From assembly GCA_934373235.1 (NCBI GenBank), contig CAKROW010000001.1:1-64000 (forward strand): 64,000 nucleotides of DNA. The letters run 5' to 3'. Positions 32,389 through 41,847 of this stretch are shown one piece after another (within the stretch, counting starts at the first letter, position 1; every line of letters starts with the position of its first letter). The notes under the pieces are model-generated. The model saw only the letters and a program-made list of their open reading frames with translations, had not been told where the DNA came from and made no database searches. Position numbers and translations under genes: made by a program. Source of the DNA: an uncultured Blautia sp. (lineage in GTDB: Bacteria; Bacillota; Clostridia; Lachnospirales; Lachnospiraceae).

Positions 32389-33615
32389 TCAGAAAAAACG
32401 TATCTTTCCATATTCTCCGTCAAAGCCCGGCTGTCGTATCACATCCCCCGCCCGCAGCCGGCTGATGCTCTCTCCCAGAAGAGTTCCCCCTTCCCGTCTG
32501 ATATCCTCCTCCGGAACATTCCTGAGAATGTCAAATTCCGCACCCAGGCTGTTCAGAAGTCTTTCGTACTGAGCCTGAACTTTTTTGCCTGCTGTAGAAT
32601 AACCCATACACTCTGATATCACTTCCGCTAAAGGAACCAGGCTCTCATACGGCCTTCCCCTCTCCGGCATATCCGGCTCTTCCCGGTCTGAAAGCTGCTC
32701 TACCCTGTGATCCACGCCCATAGTAAGCTGCTTTCCGCATACCGGACAGATTCCGCCCAGAGCTTCTGCCTCCCCGGGACTTAAACATATACCGCATTTC
32801 CGGTGCCCATCATAATGATACTTCCCTTCCTCCGGAAAAAATTCAATGGTTCCCTTAAGCCCCTCACCTTCCTGTACTGCCTGAAAAAGTCCTCTGTATG
32901 AAAGCTCCGTATCCAGAAGACTGGCTTCCCGTCCAAGCCTTGAGGGTGAATGGGCATCAGAATTGGACACCAACTGGCAGTGATCCAGAGCAGATATCTT
33001 CCAGTTCATTGCAGGATCGGAAGACAGCCCTGTTTCCAGAGCATGGATATATGGTGTCAGTTCCTCAAAACACTGTTCAATGGAGTCAAAGCCTGACTTT
33101 GCACCCAGCAGGGAAAAATGAGGTGTCCATATATGTGCGGGAATATAAATCCCCTCCTCGCTGATCTCCAGCATCATTTCCAGAAGGTCATGACAGGGCA
33201 GTCCCAGGATCGGCCGGCCGTCCGAATGGATATTTCCGATCTTTTCCAGACGGGCTGCCAGCGCATCTGCCTCCTCAAATCCCGGAAAAAGCAGAAGGCT
33301 GTGTACTTTCCTGGTCTTCCCGTCTTTTTTATAGATGGAGCTGATCTCCCCGGAAAGAACAAAACGTGGAGCCTGTCCCGGATAAAGCGCTGATTCCGGC
33401 AGAACATACTCCTCTTTCAGACGAAACAGACCCTGTTCTGCCGGGATCAGCATCTCCTTCAGCTCCTGTCTCCACACAGGATGGGTCATATCACCGGTTC
33501 CCACCAGGGTAATACCCTTTTTTCTTGCCCACAGATCCAGCATCGGAACTGTTCCATCCCTGCTGGTAGCCATGGAAAATCTGGAATGAATGTGTAAATC
33601 TGCGATCTGGTTCAA
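32389..33615 (-). CDS. Endonuclease Q-like PHP-domain DNA repair nuclease
   Basis: A 408-residue protein with a PHP metal-binding domain: DLHIHSRFS at the N-terminus, GTGDMTHP, GEISSIY and SNSDAHSPSRLG near 215. A four-Cys zinc module follows (KCGICLSP ... CPVCGK, ~275-297), then a helical C-terminus ending in an HhH-like LRAGDVIRQPGFDGEYG. This layout is that of EndoQ, which nicks DNA 5' of uracil, hypoxanthine and abasic sites in Thermococcales and some Bacillales. It starts 24 bp downstream of the GH112 gene stop. Function by family similarity only. Confidence 0.8.
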   Translation of the reverse strand: MNQIADLHIHSRFSMATSRDGTVPMLDLWARKKGITLVGTGDMTHPVWRQELKEMLIPAEQGLFRLKEEYVLPESALYPGQAPRFVLSGEISSIYKKDGKTRKVHSLLLFPGFEEADALAARLEKIGNIHSDGRPILGLPCHDLLEMMLEISEEGIYIPAHIWTPHFSLLGAKSGFDSIEQCFEELTPYIHALETGLSSDPAMNWKISALDHCQLVSNSDAHSPSRLGREASLLDTELSYRGLFQAVQEGEGLKGTIEFFPEEGKYHYDGHRKCGICLSPGEAEALGGICPVCGKQLTMGVDHRVEQLSDREEPDMPERGRPYESLVPLAEVISECMGYSTAGKKVQAQYERLLNSLGAEFDILRNVPEEDIRREGGTLLGESISRLRAGDVIRQPGFDGEYGKIRFF

Positions 33616-33639
33616 AAAGATCTCCTCCCTGAGGCTCGC

Positions 33640-35796
33640 CTACAGCTCATACCATATGATCTGATTTGCCTCCAGATCCAGGCTGAAGCTTGAGCCGTCT
33701 CCCCGGTAAACCACTGTGCTCTGCGGTTCATAGGTATTATTTACCACACAGTATTTCCTGTTTATCGGATATGCATGTACTTCTACATTATAATTTGTGC
33801 TGAACCATCTGTACAGATTTTTTTCATCGCCTGCACTCCAGAGAATAGCTCTGTAAAGAATCCTGCTGTTCTCAAAACTGTAGGGAAGTCCGCTGATATA
33901 AACGCTGCGGCCTTTTCCGAATTCATTGACTGCAAGCTGTACCTCCCTGTCTCTCTGAACAAGAATGGTCGTTCCGTCAAGAGCATAGATATTTTTCTTT
34001 CCTTCTCCGAAGTCCACCTCTCCCTTTACGTCTTCTGTAATGAAATGGTCATGGTTTTCCCAGTTATACTTGTCATAACCAAGAGTAAAACCATGCTCCT
34101 CTTCCACACCAAGAACGCCGGCAAGCTGGAAGAATCTTCCATTTGCCTGATGAGCGGCAGGCTCGCCCACACCGATAAATCCACCTCCATTATAAACAAA
34201 TTTTTTCACTGCTGTGACGATCCTTTCATCACACCACCATTTTCCACCGGTGTGAGCAGTATCTGCATCACCCACATTGATGATCACATCCAGGTCATCC
34301 AGGATCGCCGGATCACGGATAATATCCTCAAAGCTTATAAAGGATACATCAAAAGGTGCTCCGGAAAGTGCCTCAATAATACCTGCGTAGGAATAGTTTT
34401 GCTTCTGGTAAAGAGCATGATGCACCATATGGCATCCCCATGCGCGCATTTTTCCCCAGCAGTTTAAAACAGCCACTTTTTTCAGGCACAGCGGTGTTGT
34501 TCCGTGAATGTTTTCATAGAGTTCACGGAATTCATCACACACGGACTTTACATACTCCACAAAATCCGGAAATTCTGTGGCAAGTTTCAGATATCCGCCA
34601 TAACCGATCCGGTCGATAGGTTTTCTTAAGATTGCCCTTCTGGCAGTTACCCAGTTGACTTTTGCCTCTTTTACAGGATCTCCTCCCTCATGGAATGTAT
34701 CCGGGAAAAAGTATGGCAGGAATCTTCCTTCTGTATATTTCACACCCTCGATGTCACTGATAAGGCGGAGAGTGGAACCATTTCCCACACTTCCCACAAC
34801 TGCATCCAGACCGATATTTTTAAATTCTTCCATAAAAGGCTCTGTACCGATCCAGTGATCTCCCAGGAACATCATTGCCTCGCAGCCACATTCATGGGTG
34901 ATCTCCACCATCTCCCTGGCGATCTTTGCAACCTCCCGTCTCTGAAACGCCTGGAAATCACTGTACTCCCTGGAGGGGATCCGGTACTGGTTGTTATAAT
35001 AGCCCTGATCGATAATATATTCCGGACGGAAGGGATAACCCACCTCTTTTTCAAACTGTTCCAGGATATATGGGCTTACAGAAGCAGAATAACCATACCA
35101 GTCCACATATTTTTCCCTGGCAAGCTCATCAAAGATCAGGGTAAACTGATGGAAAAATGTAGTAAATCGGATCACGTTTACATAGGGATGAGCCTTGATA
35201 AATTTTCTCAGTCTCTCCATTGTAAAGGCGTGGGTCTTTGGCTGACGTACATCAAATGTGATCTGATGCTCCACATCCTTCCAGTCATTGACCACCGCAT
35301 TGTACATATGTACCGGGTCCCACATGATATATGCAAGAAAGCTTACTGTATAATCATGGAAAGGAACTGTCCGGATAACCACCTCACCGGAAGCTTCATC
35401 ATAGCTCCATCTGTCCACAGGCACCGGTTTTCCCTCTGTGCGGTCCATAACCTCCCACCAGCGGCGGATATCATCATGGCTGTTAGGTTTGAGCATATCC
35501 GGATAAAGTCCTTTCATCAGACGGATCCGGAGGCTTTCCCCTTCTGCAGTATAAAAAGGTGTCATAATATACATCTGCTGGATCTCATCCGGATTCGCCT
35601 TTGCCCACGCATTATCCTTGCGGGTTGTGTAATAAGTGGAATACACCTTTGCATCTGCATCTTTAAGTTCTGCCGGAAAATCAGTCCCGTCACAGTCACG
35701 GATGGCATCCGCTCCCCAGTAATCAAGAAGTTTCAGTGTCTCAGGTACCACATCAATGTCTGTTGGAATCGTTACTCTGCCTTTGTTCATGCTCAT
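33640..35796 (-). CDS. GH112 1,3-beta-galactosyl-N-acetylhexosamine phosphorylase
   Basis: A 718-residue cytoplasmic phosphorylase that splits galacto-N-biose or lacto-N-biose (host glycans) with phosphate into Gal-1-phosphate and HexNAc; some GH112 members use Gal-rhamnose instead. It has the family N-terminus GRVTIPTDIDVVPET, the catalytic-acid loop MFLGDHWIGTEPF (near 310), a Rossmann-like middle domain (DVIINVGDADTAH) and a C-terminal beta domain. ATG 35796 follows AAGGTG by six bases; 28 further upstream codons are not family-like. No NahK or transporter is nearby. A divergent AraC-type gene lies 178 bp away and probably regulates it. The exact disaccharide is not resolved. Confidence 0.93.
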   Translation of the reverse strand: MSMNKGRVTIPTDIDVVPETLKLLDYWGADAIRDCDGTDFPAELKDADAKVYSTYYTTRKDNAWAKANPDEIQQMYIMTPFYTAEGESLRIRLMKGLYPDMLKPNSHDDIRRWWEVMDRTEGKPVPVDRWSYDEASGEVVIRTVPFHDYTVSFLAYIMWDPVHMYNAVVNDWKDVEHQITFDVRQPKTHAFTMERLRKFIKAHPYVNVIRFTTFFHQFTLIFDELAREKYVDWYGYSASVSPYILEQFEKEVGYPFRPEYIIDQGYYNNQYRIPSREYSDFQAFQRREVAKIAREMVEITHECGCEAMMFLGDHWIGTEPFMEEFKNIGLDAVVGSVGNGSTLRLISDIEGVKYTEGRFLPYFFPDTFHEGGDPVKEAKVNWVTARRAILRKPIDRIGYGGYLKLATEFPDFVEYVKSVCDEFRELYENIHGTTPLCLKKVAVLNCWGKMRAWGCHMVHHALYQKQNYSYAGIIEALSGAPFDVSFISFEDIIRDPAILDDLDVIINVGDADTAHTGGKWWCDERIVTAVKKFVYNGGGFIGVGEPAAHQANGRFFQLAGVLGVEEEHGFTLGYDKYNWENHDHFITEDVKGEVDFGEGKKNIYALDGTTILVQRDREVQLAVNEFGKGRSVYISGLPYSFENSRILYRAILWSAGDEKNLYRWFSTNYNVEVHAYPINRKYCVVNNTYEPQSTVVYRGDGSSFSLDLEANQIIWYEL

Positions 35797-35909
35797 ATTT
35801 GTCACCTTACCCTTATATTCTGTAAAATTGTCAGCAAAAATACTGATTCTATTATAGAACGTTTTTTTCTCTTTTATCATTCCTGATGTTGCTGTATTTT
35901 TTATATATC

Positions 35910-35938
35910 TTGCTTTTTATACAGTTTAAAACTACAAT
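35910..35938 (+). promoter_or_regulatory. Promoter of the AraC-type regulator
   Basis: TTGCTT, a 17-bp spacer and TACAAT on the plus strand, 36 bp before the start codon. A separate TATAAT (minus, 35856-35851) with a poor -35 may serve the GH112 gene. Confidence 0.55.
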
Positions 35939-35974
35939 ATATTTAAATTATATTATCCTTCAGGAGGAACAGCC

Positions 35975-36814
35975 ATGGCGATCATACGGCATCAGTTTGA
36001 ACATGAAAATGACCTGCCGGTAAACACCCGCCTTTTGTACGTCAGCAGTTCACGCTACGAAAAAGACTGGCCCAGCAGGCCTCACAGCCATCCTTTTACG
36101 GAATTATTTTATATCACCGGCGGCACGGGAAATTTCCTTGTCGAGGATTTTATCTACCCTGTAAAAAAAGACGATCTTGTGATCATCAATGCAAATCTTA
36201 CCCATACAGAAAAATCCTCCGCTGACAGCAGTCTGGAATACATTGCACTGGCAGCCGAAGGAGTTTCCTTTTCCTTTCCGGAAAACCGGGATTTTCTTAT
36301 TACAGATTGTCCTTCCGGAGAACAGCCGGATTTTTTTGCCCTTTTTCAGGCAATCCTTAATGAAGTGGAAAAACATGAGGCAGACTTTGAATTTATGTGC
36401 CAGAAGCTTTTTGAGATCCTGATGATCCTGATACGCCGCAGGCAGAATCTCACTATTTCCTCCATTCCCACTGTAAAGATCAGCAGGGAATGTTACCATA
36501 TCAAGCGTTATCTTGACACCCATTATTCAGAACCTGTCACCCTTGAAACCCTGGCAGAGCTTACACATCTGAATAAATATTATCTGTCACACGCTTTTTC
36601 CAGACATTTCGGATATTCTCCTATGGCATATCTCTGTCGTGTACGGATCAATGCTGCCAGGGAACTGCTCACAGACACCAGCTTGAGCATTTCTGAGATT
36701 GCCTACCATACCGGTTTTTCCTCACAGAGCTATTTTTCCCAGGCATTTCAGAAATACTGCAGGATCACTCCCAGCTTATACCGCAGGACAGGAGCTGTCC
36801 GCAATGATATATGA
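35975..36814 (+). CDS. AraC-family transcriptional regulator with cupin domain
   Basis: A 279-residue regulator. The N-terminal cupin-like domain (residues ~20-100; RPHSHPFTELFYITGGTG) would bind a sugar-type ligand. The C-terminal tandem helix-turn-helix (180-275) has LETLAELTHLNKYYLSHAFSRHFG and the AraC signature ISEIAYHTGFSSQSYFSQAF. It is divergent from the GH112 gene, so it likely senses a galacto-N-biose-related sugar and controls that gene (inference). AGGAGG lies before the ATG. It converges on ureD. Confidence 0.92.
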   Translation: MAIIRHQFEHENDLPVNTRLLYVSSSRYEKDWPSRPHSHPFTELFYITGGTGNFLVEDFIYPVKKDDLVIINANLTHTEKSSADSSLEYIALAAEGVSFSFPENRDFLITDCPSGEQPDFFALFQAILNEVEKHEADFEFMCQKLFEILMILIRRRQNLTISSIPTVKISRECYHIKRYLDTHYSEPVTLETLAELTHLNKYYLSHAFSRHFGYSPMAYLCRVRINAARELLTDTSLSISEIAYHTGFSSQSYFSQAFQKYCRITPSLYRRTGAVRNDI

Positions 36815-36836
36815 TCTGTTTTATCGGAAGGGCAGG

Positions 36837-37619
36837 TCAGAACAGCTCCTTTATTTTTTCCGTGATCTCCTGGAGCTTCTGTGCCCGATGTCCAAAAATA
36901 CGGACAGCCAGGTCACCATGAACCAGTCCTGTCACTCCACCGTCACACTCCGGTTCGTCCTCCAGGATCTCCCATATTTTTTCACGGACCTCTTCCCCGG
37001 GAAGACTTAGAAAGATATTTGCCATATGAGTATATCCTTCATACATTCCCAGTCCTTCCATATCCATTTTTGCCGGCTCATAGCGGGTATTGTCCCGGTA
37101 GATCAGCTTTCCGCCTCTTCGTATCACAACCTTCGAGGCAAATTTACGATATCTGAAGCGCTCTTCTGAGGCCTTTCTTCCACAGGAAATAATCTCCAGC
37201 AGAAAAAGCCTGGAACTCTCGTCTGTAAGATCAAATTCCATAGTACTCTCAAATGCCGAATCCCCATAGGGGATCACAGGCTGAGGATAATAATAAAACA
37301 GAGCATTTTTTTCCACCCGTGCATTTACATGGCGGACAGCCTCGCCCTCCTTCATCTTATGAACCTTGTCAAAAGACTGGGAGATAAACTCAAGCTCAGT
37401 CCCCTCTGCCACCACAAAGTCAAACTCCTGGCGGTCACCCTCCATGATCCCTGCTGAAGCACACAGCGGCATTACGGAAATACCCCCGCTTTTTTTTGGA
37501 AAAGGGTTCATGATCTTATAGGGTGCTGTAAAAGACACATCCTCCAGAATGGTTTTTCCAGCACTGCACCCTGTGCGCAGACTCAGCCTGGAAAGTTTTC
37601 CAAATTTATTTTCAGTCAC
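36837..37619 (-). CDS. ureD: Urease accessory protein UreD (UreH)
   Basis: A 260-residue scaffold protein of the urease-activation complex UreD-UreF-UreG. Family features include LSLRTGCSAGKTILEDV, PLCASAGIMEGDRQEF, and the C-terminal VTGLVHGDLAVRIFGH. I chose a GTG start at 37619 because AGGAG lies five bases upstream and it leaves a 17-bp gap to ureG; an in-frame ATG at 37673 lies within ureG. It is the last gene of the operon and converges with the AraC gene without a clear terminator. Confidence 0.93.
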   Translation of the reverse strand: MTENKFGKLSRLSLRTGCSAGKTILEDVSFTAPYKIMNPFPKKSGGISVMPLCASAGIMEGDRQEFDFVVAEGTELEFISQSFDKVHKMKEGEAVRHVNARVEKNALFYYYPQPVIPYGDSAFESTMEFDLTDESSRLFLLEIISCGRKASEERFRYRKFASKVVIRRGGKLIYRDNTRYEPAKMDMEGLGMYEGYTHMANIFLSLPGEEVREKIWEILEDEPECDGGVTGLVHGDLAVRIFGHRAQKLQEITEKIKELF

Positions 37620-37636
37620 CGGATCTCCTGCCTTTC

Positions 37637-38245
37637 TTACATGTCTTCCAGAAGTACATTCTTTTTTATCCACTGAACGATGGTATCTACATTTTCATCT
37701 CCACGGATGTTGGTAAACACAAACGGACGCTCTCCTCTCATTTTGCGGGAATCCCGGTCCATCACTTCAAGGCTTGCTCCTACATAAGGTGCCAGGTCGA
37801 TCTTGTTGATCACCAGCAGATCAGATCTTGTGATTCCAGGGCCGCCTTTACGGGGAATCTTATCTCCCTCTGCAACGTCAATGACAAAAATAGTGGCATC
37901 CACAAGCTCCGGGCTGAATGTGGCAGACAGGTTATCACCGCCACTCTCAATAAAAAGAAGCTGGATATCCGGAAAACGCTCCATCATCTCATCCACTGCC
38001 TCCAGATTCATGGAAGCATCCTCACGAATGGCAGTATGAGGGCATCCCCCAGTTTCCACGCCGATAATACGCTCCACAGGAAGCACACTGTTTTTTGCGA
38101 GAAACTGTGCATCCTCCTTGGTATAGATATCATTGGTGATAACTCCGATACTGTAATCCTTTGCCATTTTTCTGGACAACGCTTCGATCAACGCTGTTTT
38201 TCCGGAACCTACAGGACCGGCAACACCGATTTTTACATATGACAT
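37637..38245 (-). CDS. ureG: Urease accessory GTPase UreG
   Basis: A 202-residue SIMIBI GTPase that powers nickel insertion. P-loop GPVGSGKTALIEAL (near 10), the metal-binding CPH in GVETGGCPHTAIREDA (near 68), ESGGDNLSATFSPELVD and NKIDLAPYVG are present. ATG 38245 has AGGAGA just upstream; a longer frame exists but is not family-like. Length is typical. Confidence 0.97.
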   Translation of the reverse strand: MSYVKIGVAGPVGSGKTALIEALSRKMAKDYSIGVITNDIYTKEDAQFLAKNSVLPVERIIGVETGGCPHTAIREDASMNLEAVDEMMERFPDIQLLFIESGGDNLSATFSPELVDATIFVIDVAEGDKIPRKGGPGITRSDLLVINKIDLAPYVGASLEVMDRDSRKMRGERPFVFTNIRGDENVDTIVQWIKKNVLLEDM

Positions 38246-38276
38246 GGTTAATTCTCCTCTCTTTTTCAAACAGGCT

Positions 38277-38990
38277 CTATGACATATACAGTCTGGAATA
38301 CAGCTTCTCATGCTGGATTCCGCGGATATCAAAGCCTGGTGCGGAAAGACACAGGTCATCTTCTGTACAGTCCTGTATATCGGACAGTATTTCTTCAAAT
38401 ACCTCATAGCATCCACAAAGAAGTTTCTGTCCCGCACTCTGGCTTAAGGGAATGGTTTTTACACAGTTTGTCACCATTGCGGAAGTCTGGGCATAGAGAT
38501 AATGATACAAAGTCTCCTCCTCACTGATCCCCAGTGCTGCACAGAAAACTCCGTAAGCACAGCAGTGGCTTACAGGCTTCCCCCTTCTGGCTGAAAGATA
38601 TTCTGCAAATACCCCCTTTTTTTCCATGGGGATATTTTCTTTCGGAAGGCCGGTGATGGTCTTTATAAAACGGGAACCCATTTTTCTGGATGCCTCCCTC
38701 TGCTCCATGGGAATCCTGGATGCTCCCAGAAGTTCTTCCAGATCATCCAGTGCCTGTACATCTTCCTTCAGGGCATATTCATAGGCAAGGCGCACACCCA
38801 GAAGATCTGTGTATGCCAGATTCAGTTTCAGTTTTTTTTCTATATATTCAGCCGCCGTTTTTTCATCGTGGACAATGTCTTTCTGGATATAGGTTTCCAG
38901 TCCCTGGGAATGGGAATACCCTCCTATGGGAAAAAGTGCGTCATTCACCTGAAGCAGAAAAAAGCGGCGGATTTCTTTCTTTTTATCCAT
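38277..38990 (-). CDS. ureF: Urease accessory protein UreF
   Basis: A 237-residue all-helical activator of UreG in the nickel-insertion complex. It carries the family start FFLLQVNDALFPIGGYSHSQGLET and a conserved GKPVSHCCAYGVFCAALG region. ATG 38990 follows GAGGA by six bases; an ATG two codons earlier overlaps that site. It starts 9 bp after the ureE stop. Confidence 0.95.
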   Translation of the reverse strand: MDKKKEIRRFFLLQVNDALFPIGGYSHSQGLETYIQKDIVHDEKTAAEYIEKKLKLNLAYTDLLGVRLAYEYALKEDVQALDDLEELLGASRIPMEQREASRKMGSRFIKTITGLPKENIPMEKKGVFAEYLSARRGKPVSHCCAYGVFCAALGISEEETLYHYLYAQTSAMVTNCVKTIPLSQSAGQKLLCGCYEVFEEILSDIQDCTEDDLCLSAPGFDIRGIQHEKLYSRLYMS

Positions 38991-38999
38991 ATACATTCC

Positions 39000-39479
39000 T
39001 CAGTGATGATGATTATGGATGGATGCGGAGATCCTGCGGTCAAAGTTCAGCTTCATCAGCTTCTTTTCCGCCTTTACTCCATGTATCTTTTCCAGCATGA
39101 TCATCATTGGCTCATTGTAGATCGTGATAAAGGTATTTTCCCCGTCTCCCCAGAAAAGAGGTGCATGGCGGTTTCCGATCTCGTAGCATACCTTTGCCAC
39201 ATATTTTTCGTGATCCGGTTCAAGAGATATTTCAATAACCTCACAGGGCGGTGTATTTACGGCAACCACCAGATGGTCATCCGCATAGATCACATCGTCC
39301 TGAAAAAGCCCTCTGGTAAGGATGGAGTCATCCATGCGGATTCCAACCTCGGTTTCCTTATCTGTTGTTTTTCTGTGGATCTTTTTGAAAGCTTCGTGCC
39401 ACTCAATGTCTACATATTCTACCGCTTTCCCGGACAGATCCAGATCCTGCAATTTTCCCAGAATTTTTTCACAAAGCAT
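39000..39479 (-). CDS. ureE: Urease nickel metallochaperone UreE
   Basis: A 159-residue nickel carrier. The N-terminal beta domain precedes the metal domain, with the conserved His in YEIGNRHAPLFW (near 105). The short C-terminal tail HNHHH gives an extra nickel-binding site, shorter than in Klebsiella. ATG 39479 is chosen because AGGAG lies seven bases ahead; two ATGs a few codons earlier overlap it. A 107-nt gap with a 9-bp hairpin (39512-39541) separates it from ureI. Confidence 0.94.
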   Translation of the reverse strand: MLCEKILGKLQDLDLSGKAVEYVDIEWHEAFKKIHRKTTDKETEVGIRMDDSILTRGLFQDDVIYADDHLVVAVNTPPCEVIEISLEPDHEKYVAKVCYEIGNRHAPLFWGDGENTFITIYNEPMMIMLEKIHGVKAEKKLMKLNFDRRISASIHNHHH

Positions 39480-39511
39480 ACTCATTCTCCTCATCCGATA
39501 ATATAAAGTTA

Positions 39512-39541
39512 CAGGCCGTCCACAGCCACGCAGACGGCCTG
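39512..39541 (-). promoter_or_regulatory. Hairpin between ureI and ureE
   Basis: A perfect 9-bp stem CAGGCCGTC/GACGGCCTG with a 12-nt loop lies in the widest gap of the urease operon. The downstream sequence TAACTTTATA has no U-run, so it is at best a partial terminator or an mRNA-stability element separating structural from accessory genes. Confidence 0.5.
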
Positions 39542-39586
39542 CCCTGCTGCCATCTCCCAGAAACAGTGATCAGGCAGGTGATCTTT

Positions 39587-40093
39587 TTACCATACTCCCA
39601 GAAGGAGCATTACTCCAGGTACCCAGGCTGTGATCACACCCTCGACCACCTGAAGGACCGGGACAAATCTGCCCAGTTTTTTTCCCATGATGTCTTCCAC
39701 AAAAGCGGTTCCCCACAGGATCGCCCAGAGATACCAGATTCCCGCCCAGCGGATATCCGGTGTGATCCCCAGTGTTTCACTTCCCAGAAATCCCTCGATC
39801 GTTCCAAATACCACTGCATTAATGGCAACAAACGTAGAAAACCATGCAAATGGAATGGGACTGAGTTTCAGGATCTTTGAAAAAGCTACAAACAGATATG
39901 TAAAGCAGAACAGAAGTCCTGTTCCTGCTGCATAGTAATTGCCCTGCACAAGATTTACAAAATTAATAAAAAGTGACAGACCGCCTGTAAAAATATTCAT
40001 GACTGCTGCGGACTTTCCATCAACATTGTATAAGGTGCACATTCCGTTGTTGATCAGGACAATTCCCACAAATAAAAGGCAAACTCCTAACAT
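39587..40093 (-). CDS. ureI: AmiS/UreI family urea or amide channel
   Basis: A 168-residue membrane protein with six predicted helices and no signal peptide, matching the AmiS/UreI family (GLLFCFTYLFVAF, IRWAGIWYLWAILWGTAF). UreI is a urea channel, proton-gated in Helicobacter and Streptococcus salivarius. Its place between ureC and ureE supports urea import. Few His residues are visible in the loops, so acid gating cannot be claimed. Confidence 0.9.
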   Translation of the reverse strand: MLGVCLLFVGIVLINNGMCTLYNVDGKSAAVMNIFTGGLSLFINFVNLVQGNYYAAGTGLLFCFTYLFVAFSKILKLSPIPFAWFSTFVAINAVVFGTIEGFLGSETLGITPDIRWAGIWYLWAILWGTAFVEDIMGKKLGRFVPVLQVVEGVITAWVPGVMLLLGVW

Positions 40094-40113
40094 CTTTTCT
40101 TCCCCCCTTATGA

Positions 40114-41835
40114 TCAGAACAGGTTGTAAAGCTGGGTCAGAGGCAGTTTTTCTGCCGGTTTGGATGTGATGGCCTCACCGTCCACAGTTACCTCATAGGT
40201 TTCCGGATCCACGGTGATCTCCGGAGTGCGGCTGTTAAATACCATATCTTTTTTGGCAATGCTGCGGCAGCCTTTTACAGGAACTACTGTCTTCTCAAGT
40301 CCGTACTCTTCTTTGATCCCTGCATCAAAAGCGACCTGAGAAACAAAGGTAAGGCATGCCTCATTTTTTGCTTTTCCATGTGCCGCAAACATAGGCTGGT
40401 ACATAACCGGCTGAGTAGTCGGAATGGATGCATTGGCATCTCCCATCTTGGAAGCGATGATCATTCCGCCTTTGATGATGATATCCGGTTTTACACCGAA
40501 AAATGCCGGATTCCAGAGAACAAGATCTGCAAATTTACCCTCTTCCACAGAGCCTACATAACTTGAAATTCCGTGTGTGATGGCTGGATTAATGGTATAT
40601 TTGGCAATATAACGTTTTACACGGAAGTTGTCGTTTCCTTTTCCTTCATCTTCTGGAAGGGCTCCGCGCTCATCCTTCATCTTGCTTGCAGTCTGCCAGG
40701 TACGTGTGATGACCTCACCTACACGTCCCATAGCCTGGGAATCAGAACTCATCATACTGAAAATACCCATGTCATGAAGAACATCCTCTGCCGCAATGGT
40801 TTCAGGACGGATACGGGAATCTGCAAACGCAACATCCTCCGGAATCTTTTTGTCAAGGTGATGGCAAACCATCAGCATATCCAGGTGCTCATCCAGTGTG
40901 TTTACTGTATAAGGCATTGTAGGGTTGGTAGAGGACGGAAGTACATTTCCTGCTGCTGCCGCACGGATGATATCCGGTGCATGTCCGCCGCCTGCGCCTT
41001 CTGTATGATATGTATGGATGGTTCTTCCACCGATGGCAGCCAGGGTATCCTCCACGCAGCCTCCCTCGTTAAGGGTATCTGTGTGGATGGCAACCTGCAC
41101 ATCGTACTCATCTGCAACATTAAGGCAATGGTTGATAACTGCCGGAGTAGCACCCCAGTCCTCGTGGATCTTAAGTCCCATTGCACCTGCTTTTACCTGT
41201 TCAATAAGAGGAGCCTCATCAGAGCAGTTTCCTTTTCCAAGGAATCCAAGGTTCATTGGATATTCCTCTGCTGCTTTCAGCATCATTTTAAGGTTCCACG
41301 GTCCCGGAGTACAGGTTGTGGCATTGGTTCCGTCTGCTGGGCCTGTGCCGCCTCCGATCATGGTTGTGACACCGCTGTACAGAGCACAATCGATCTGCTG
41401 TGGGCTGATGAAATGGATATGTGTGTCAATACCGCCTGCTGTAACGATCAGTCCCTCTCCTGCCAGTGCCTCTGTAGATGCGCCTACGGTCATACCGGGT
41501 GTCACACCGTCCATAATATCCGGATTTCCTGCCTTGCCGATACCCACGATCTTTCCGTTTTTGATTCCGATATCTGCTTTGATGATTCCTGTTGTATCCA
41601 CGATCAGGGCATTTGTGATGACCAGATCCAGGTCTCCGTCACGACTGCAGGTTTTTACAGACTGTCCCATTCCGTCACGGATAGTTTTGCCGCCGCCAAA
41701 TTTTACCTCATCTCCGTAGGTTGTATAGTCCTTCTCAACTTCGATCACAAGGCTTGTATCTGCAAGCCTTACTTTATCACCGGTTGTTGGGCCATACATC
41801 ATTGCATATTTTTCACCGGAAATTTTTACGCTCAT
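40114..41835 (-). CDS. ureC: Urease alpha subunit
   Basis: The 573-residue catalytic subunit; it hydrolyses urea to ammonia and carbamate at a di-nickel centre. All ligands are present: GGIDTHIHF (two His, near 138-140), the carbamylated Lys in GLKIHEDWG, His in VAIHTDTLNEGG and YHTEGAGGGHAPD, the flap VCHHLD, and Asp in MMSSDSQAMGRVGE. Normal length for a separate alpha chain. AGGAGG precedes the ATG. It lies 12 bp after ureB. Confidence 0.99.
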   Translation of the reverse strand: MSVKISGEKYAMMYGPTTGDKVRLADTSLVIEVEKDYTTYGDEVKFGGGKTIRDGMGQSVKTCSRDGDLDLVITNALIVDTTGIIKADIGIKNGKIVGIGKAGNPDIMDGVTPGMTVGASTEALAGEGLIVTAGGIDTHIHFISPQQIDCALYSGVTTMIGGGTGPADGTNATTCTPGPWNLKMMLKAAEEYPMNLGFLGKGNCSDEAPLIEQVKAGAMGLKIHEDWGATPAVINHCLNVADEYDVQVAIHTDTLNEGGCVEDTLAAIGGRTIHTYHTEGAGGGHAPDIIRAAAAGNVLPSSTNPTMPYTVNTLDEHLDMLMVCHHLDKKIPEDVAFADSRIRPETIAAEDVLHDMGIFSMMSSDSQAMGRVGEVITRTWQTASKMKDERGALPEDEGKGNDNFRVKRYIAKYTINPAITHGISSYVGSVEEGKFADLVLWNPAFFGVKPDIIIKGGMIIASKMGDANASIPTTQPVMYQPMFAAHGKAKNEACLTFVSQVAFDAGIKEEYGLEKTVVPVKGCRSIAKKDMVFNSRTPEITVDPETYEVTVDGEAITSKPAEKLPLTQLYNLF

Positions 41836-41847
41836 TTGTGTCCCTCC

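Noticed and set aside
34690..35886. Long open frame (398 codons) on the plus strand opposite the GH112 gene
   Set aside because: Antisense shadow of a well-supported enzyme gene; no ribosome site and no recognisable domain.
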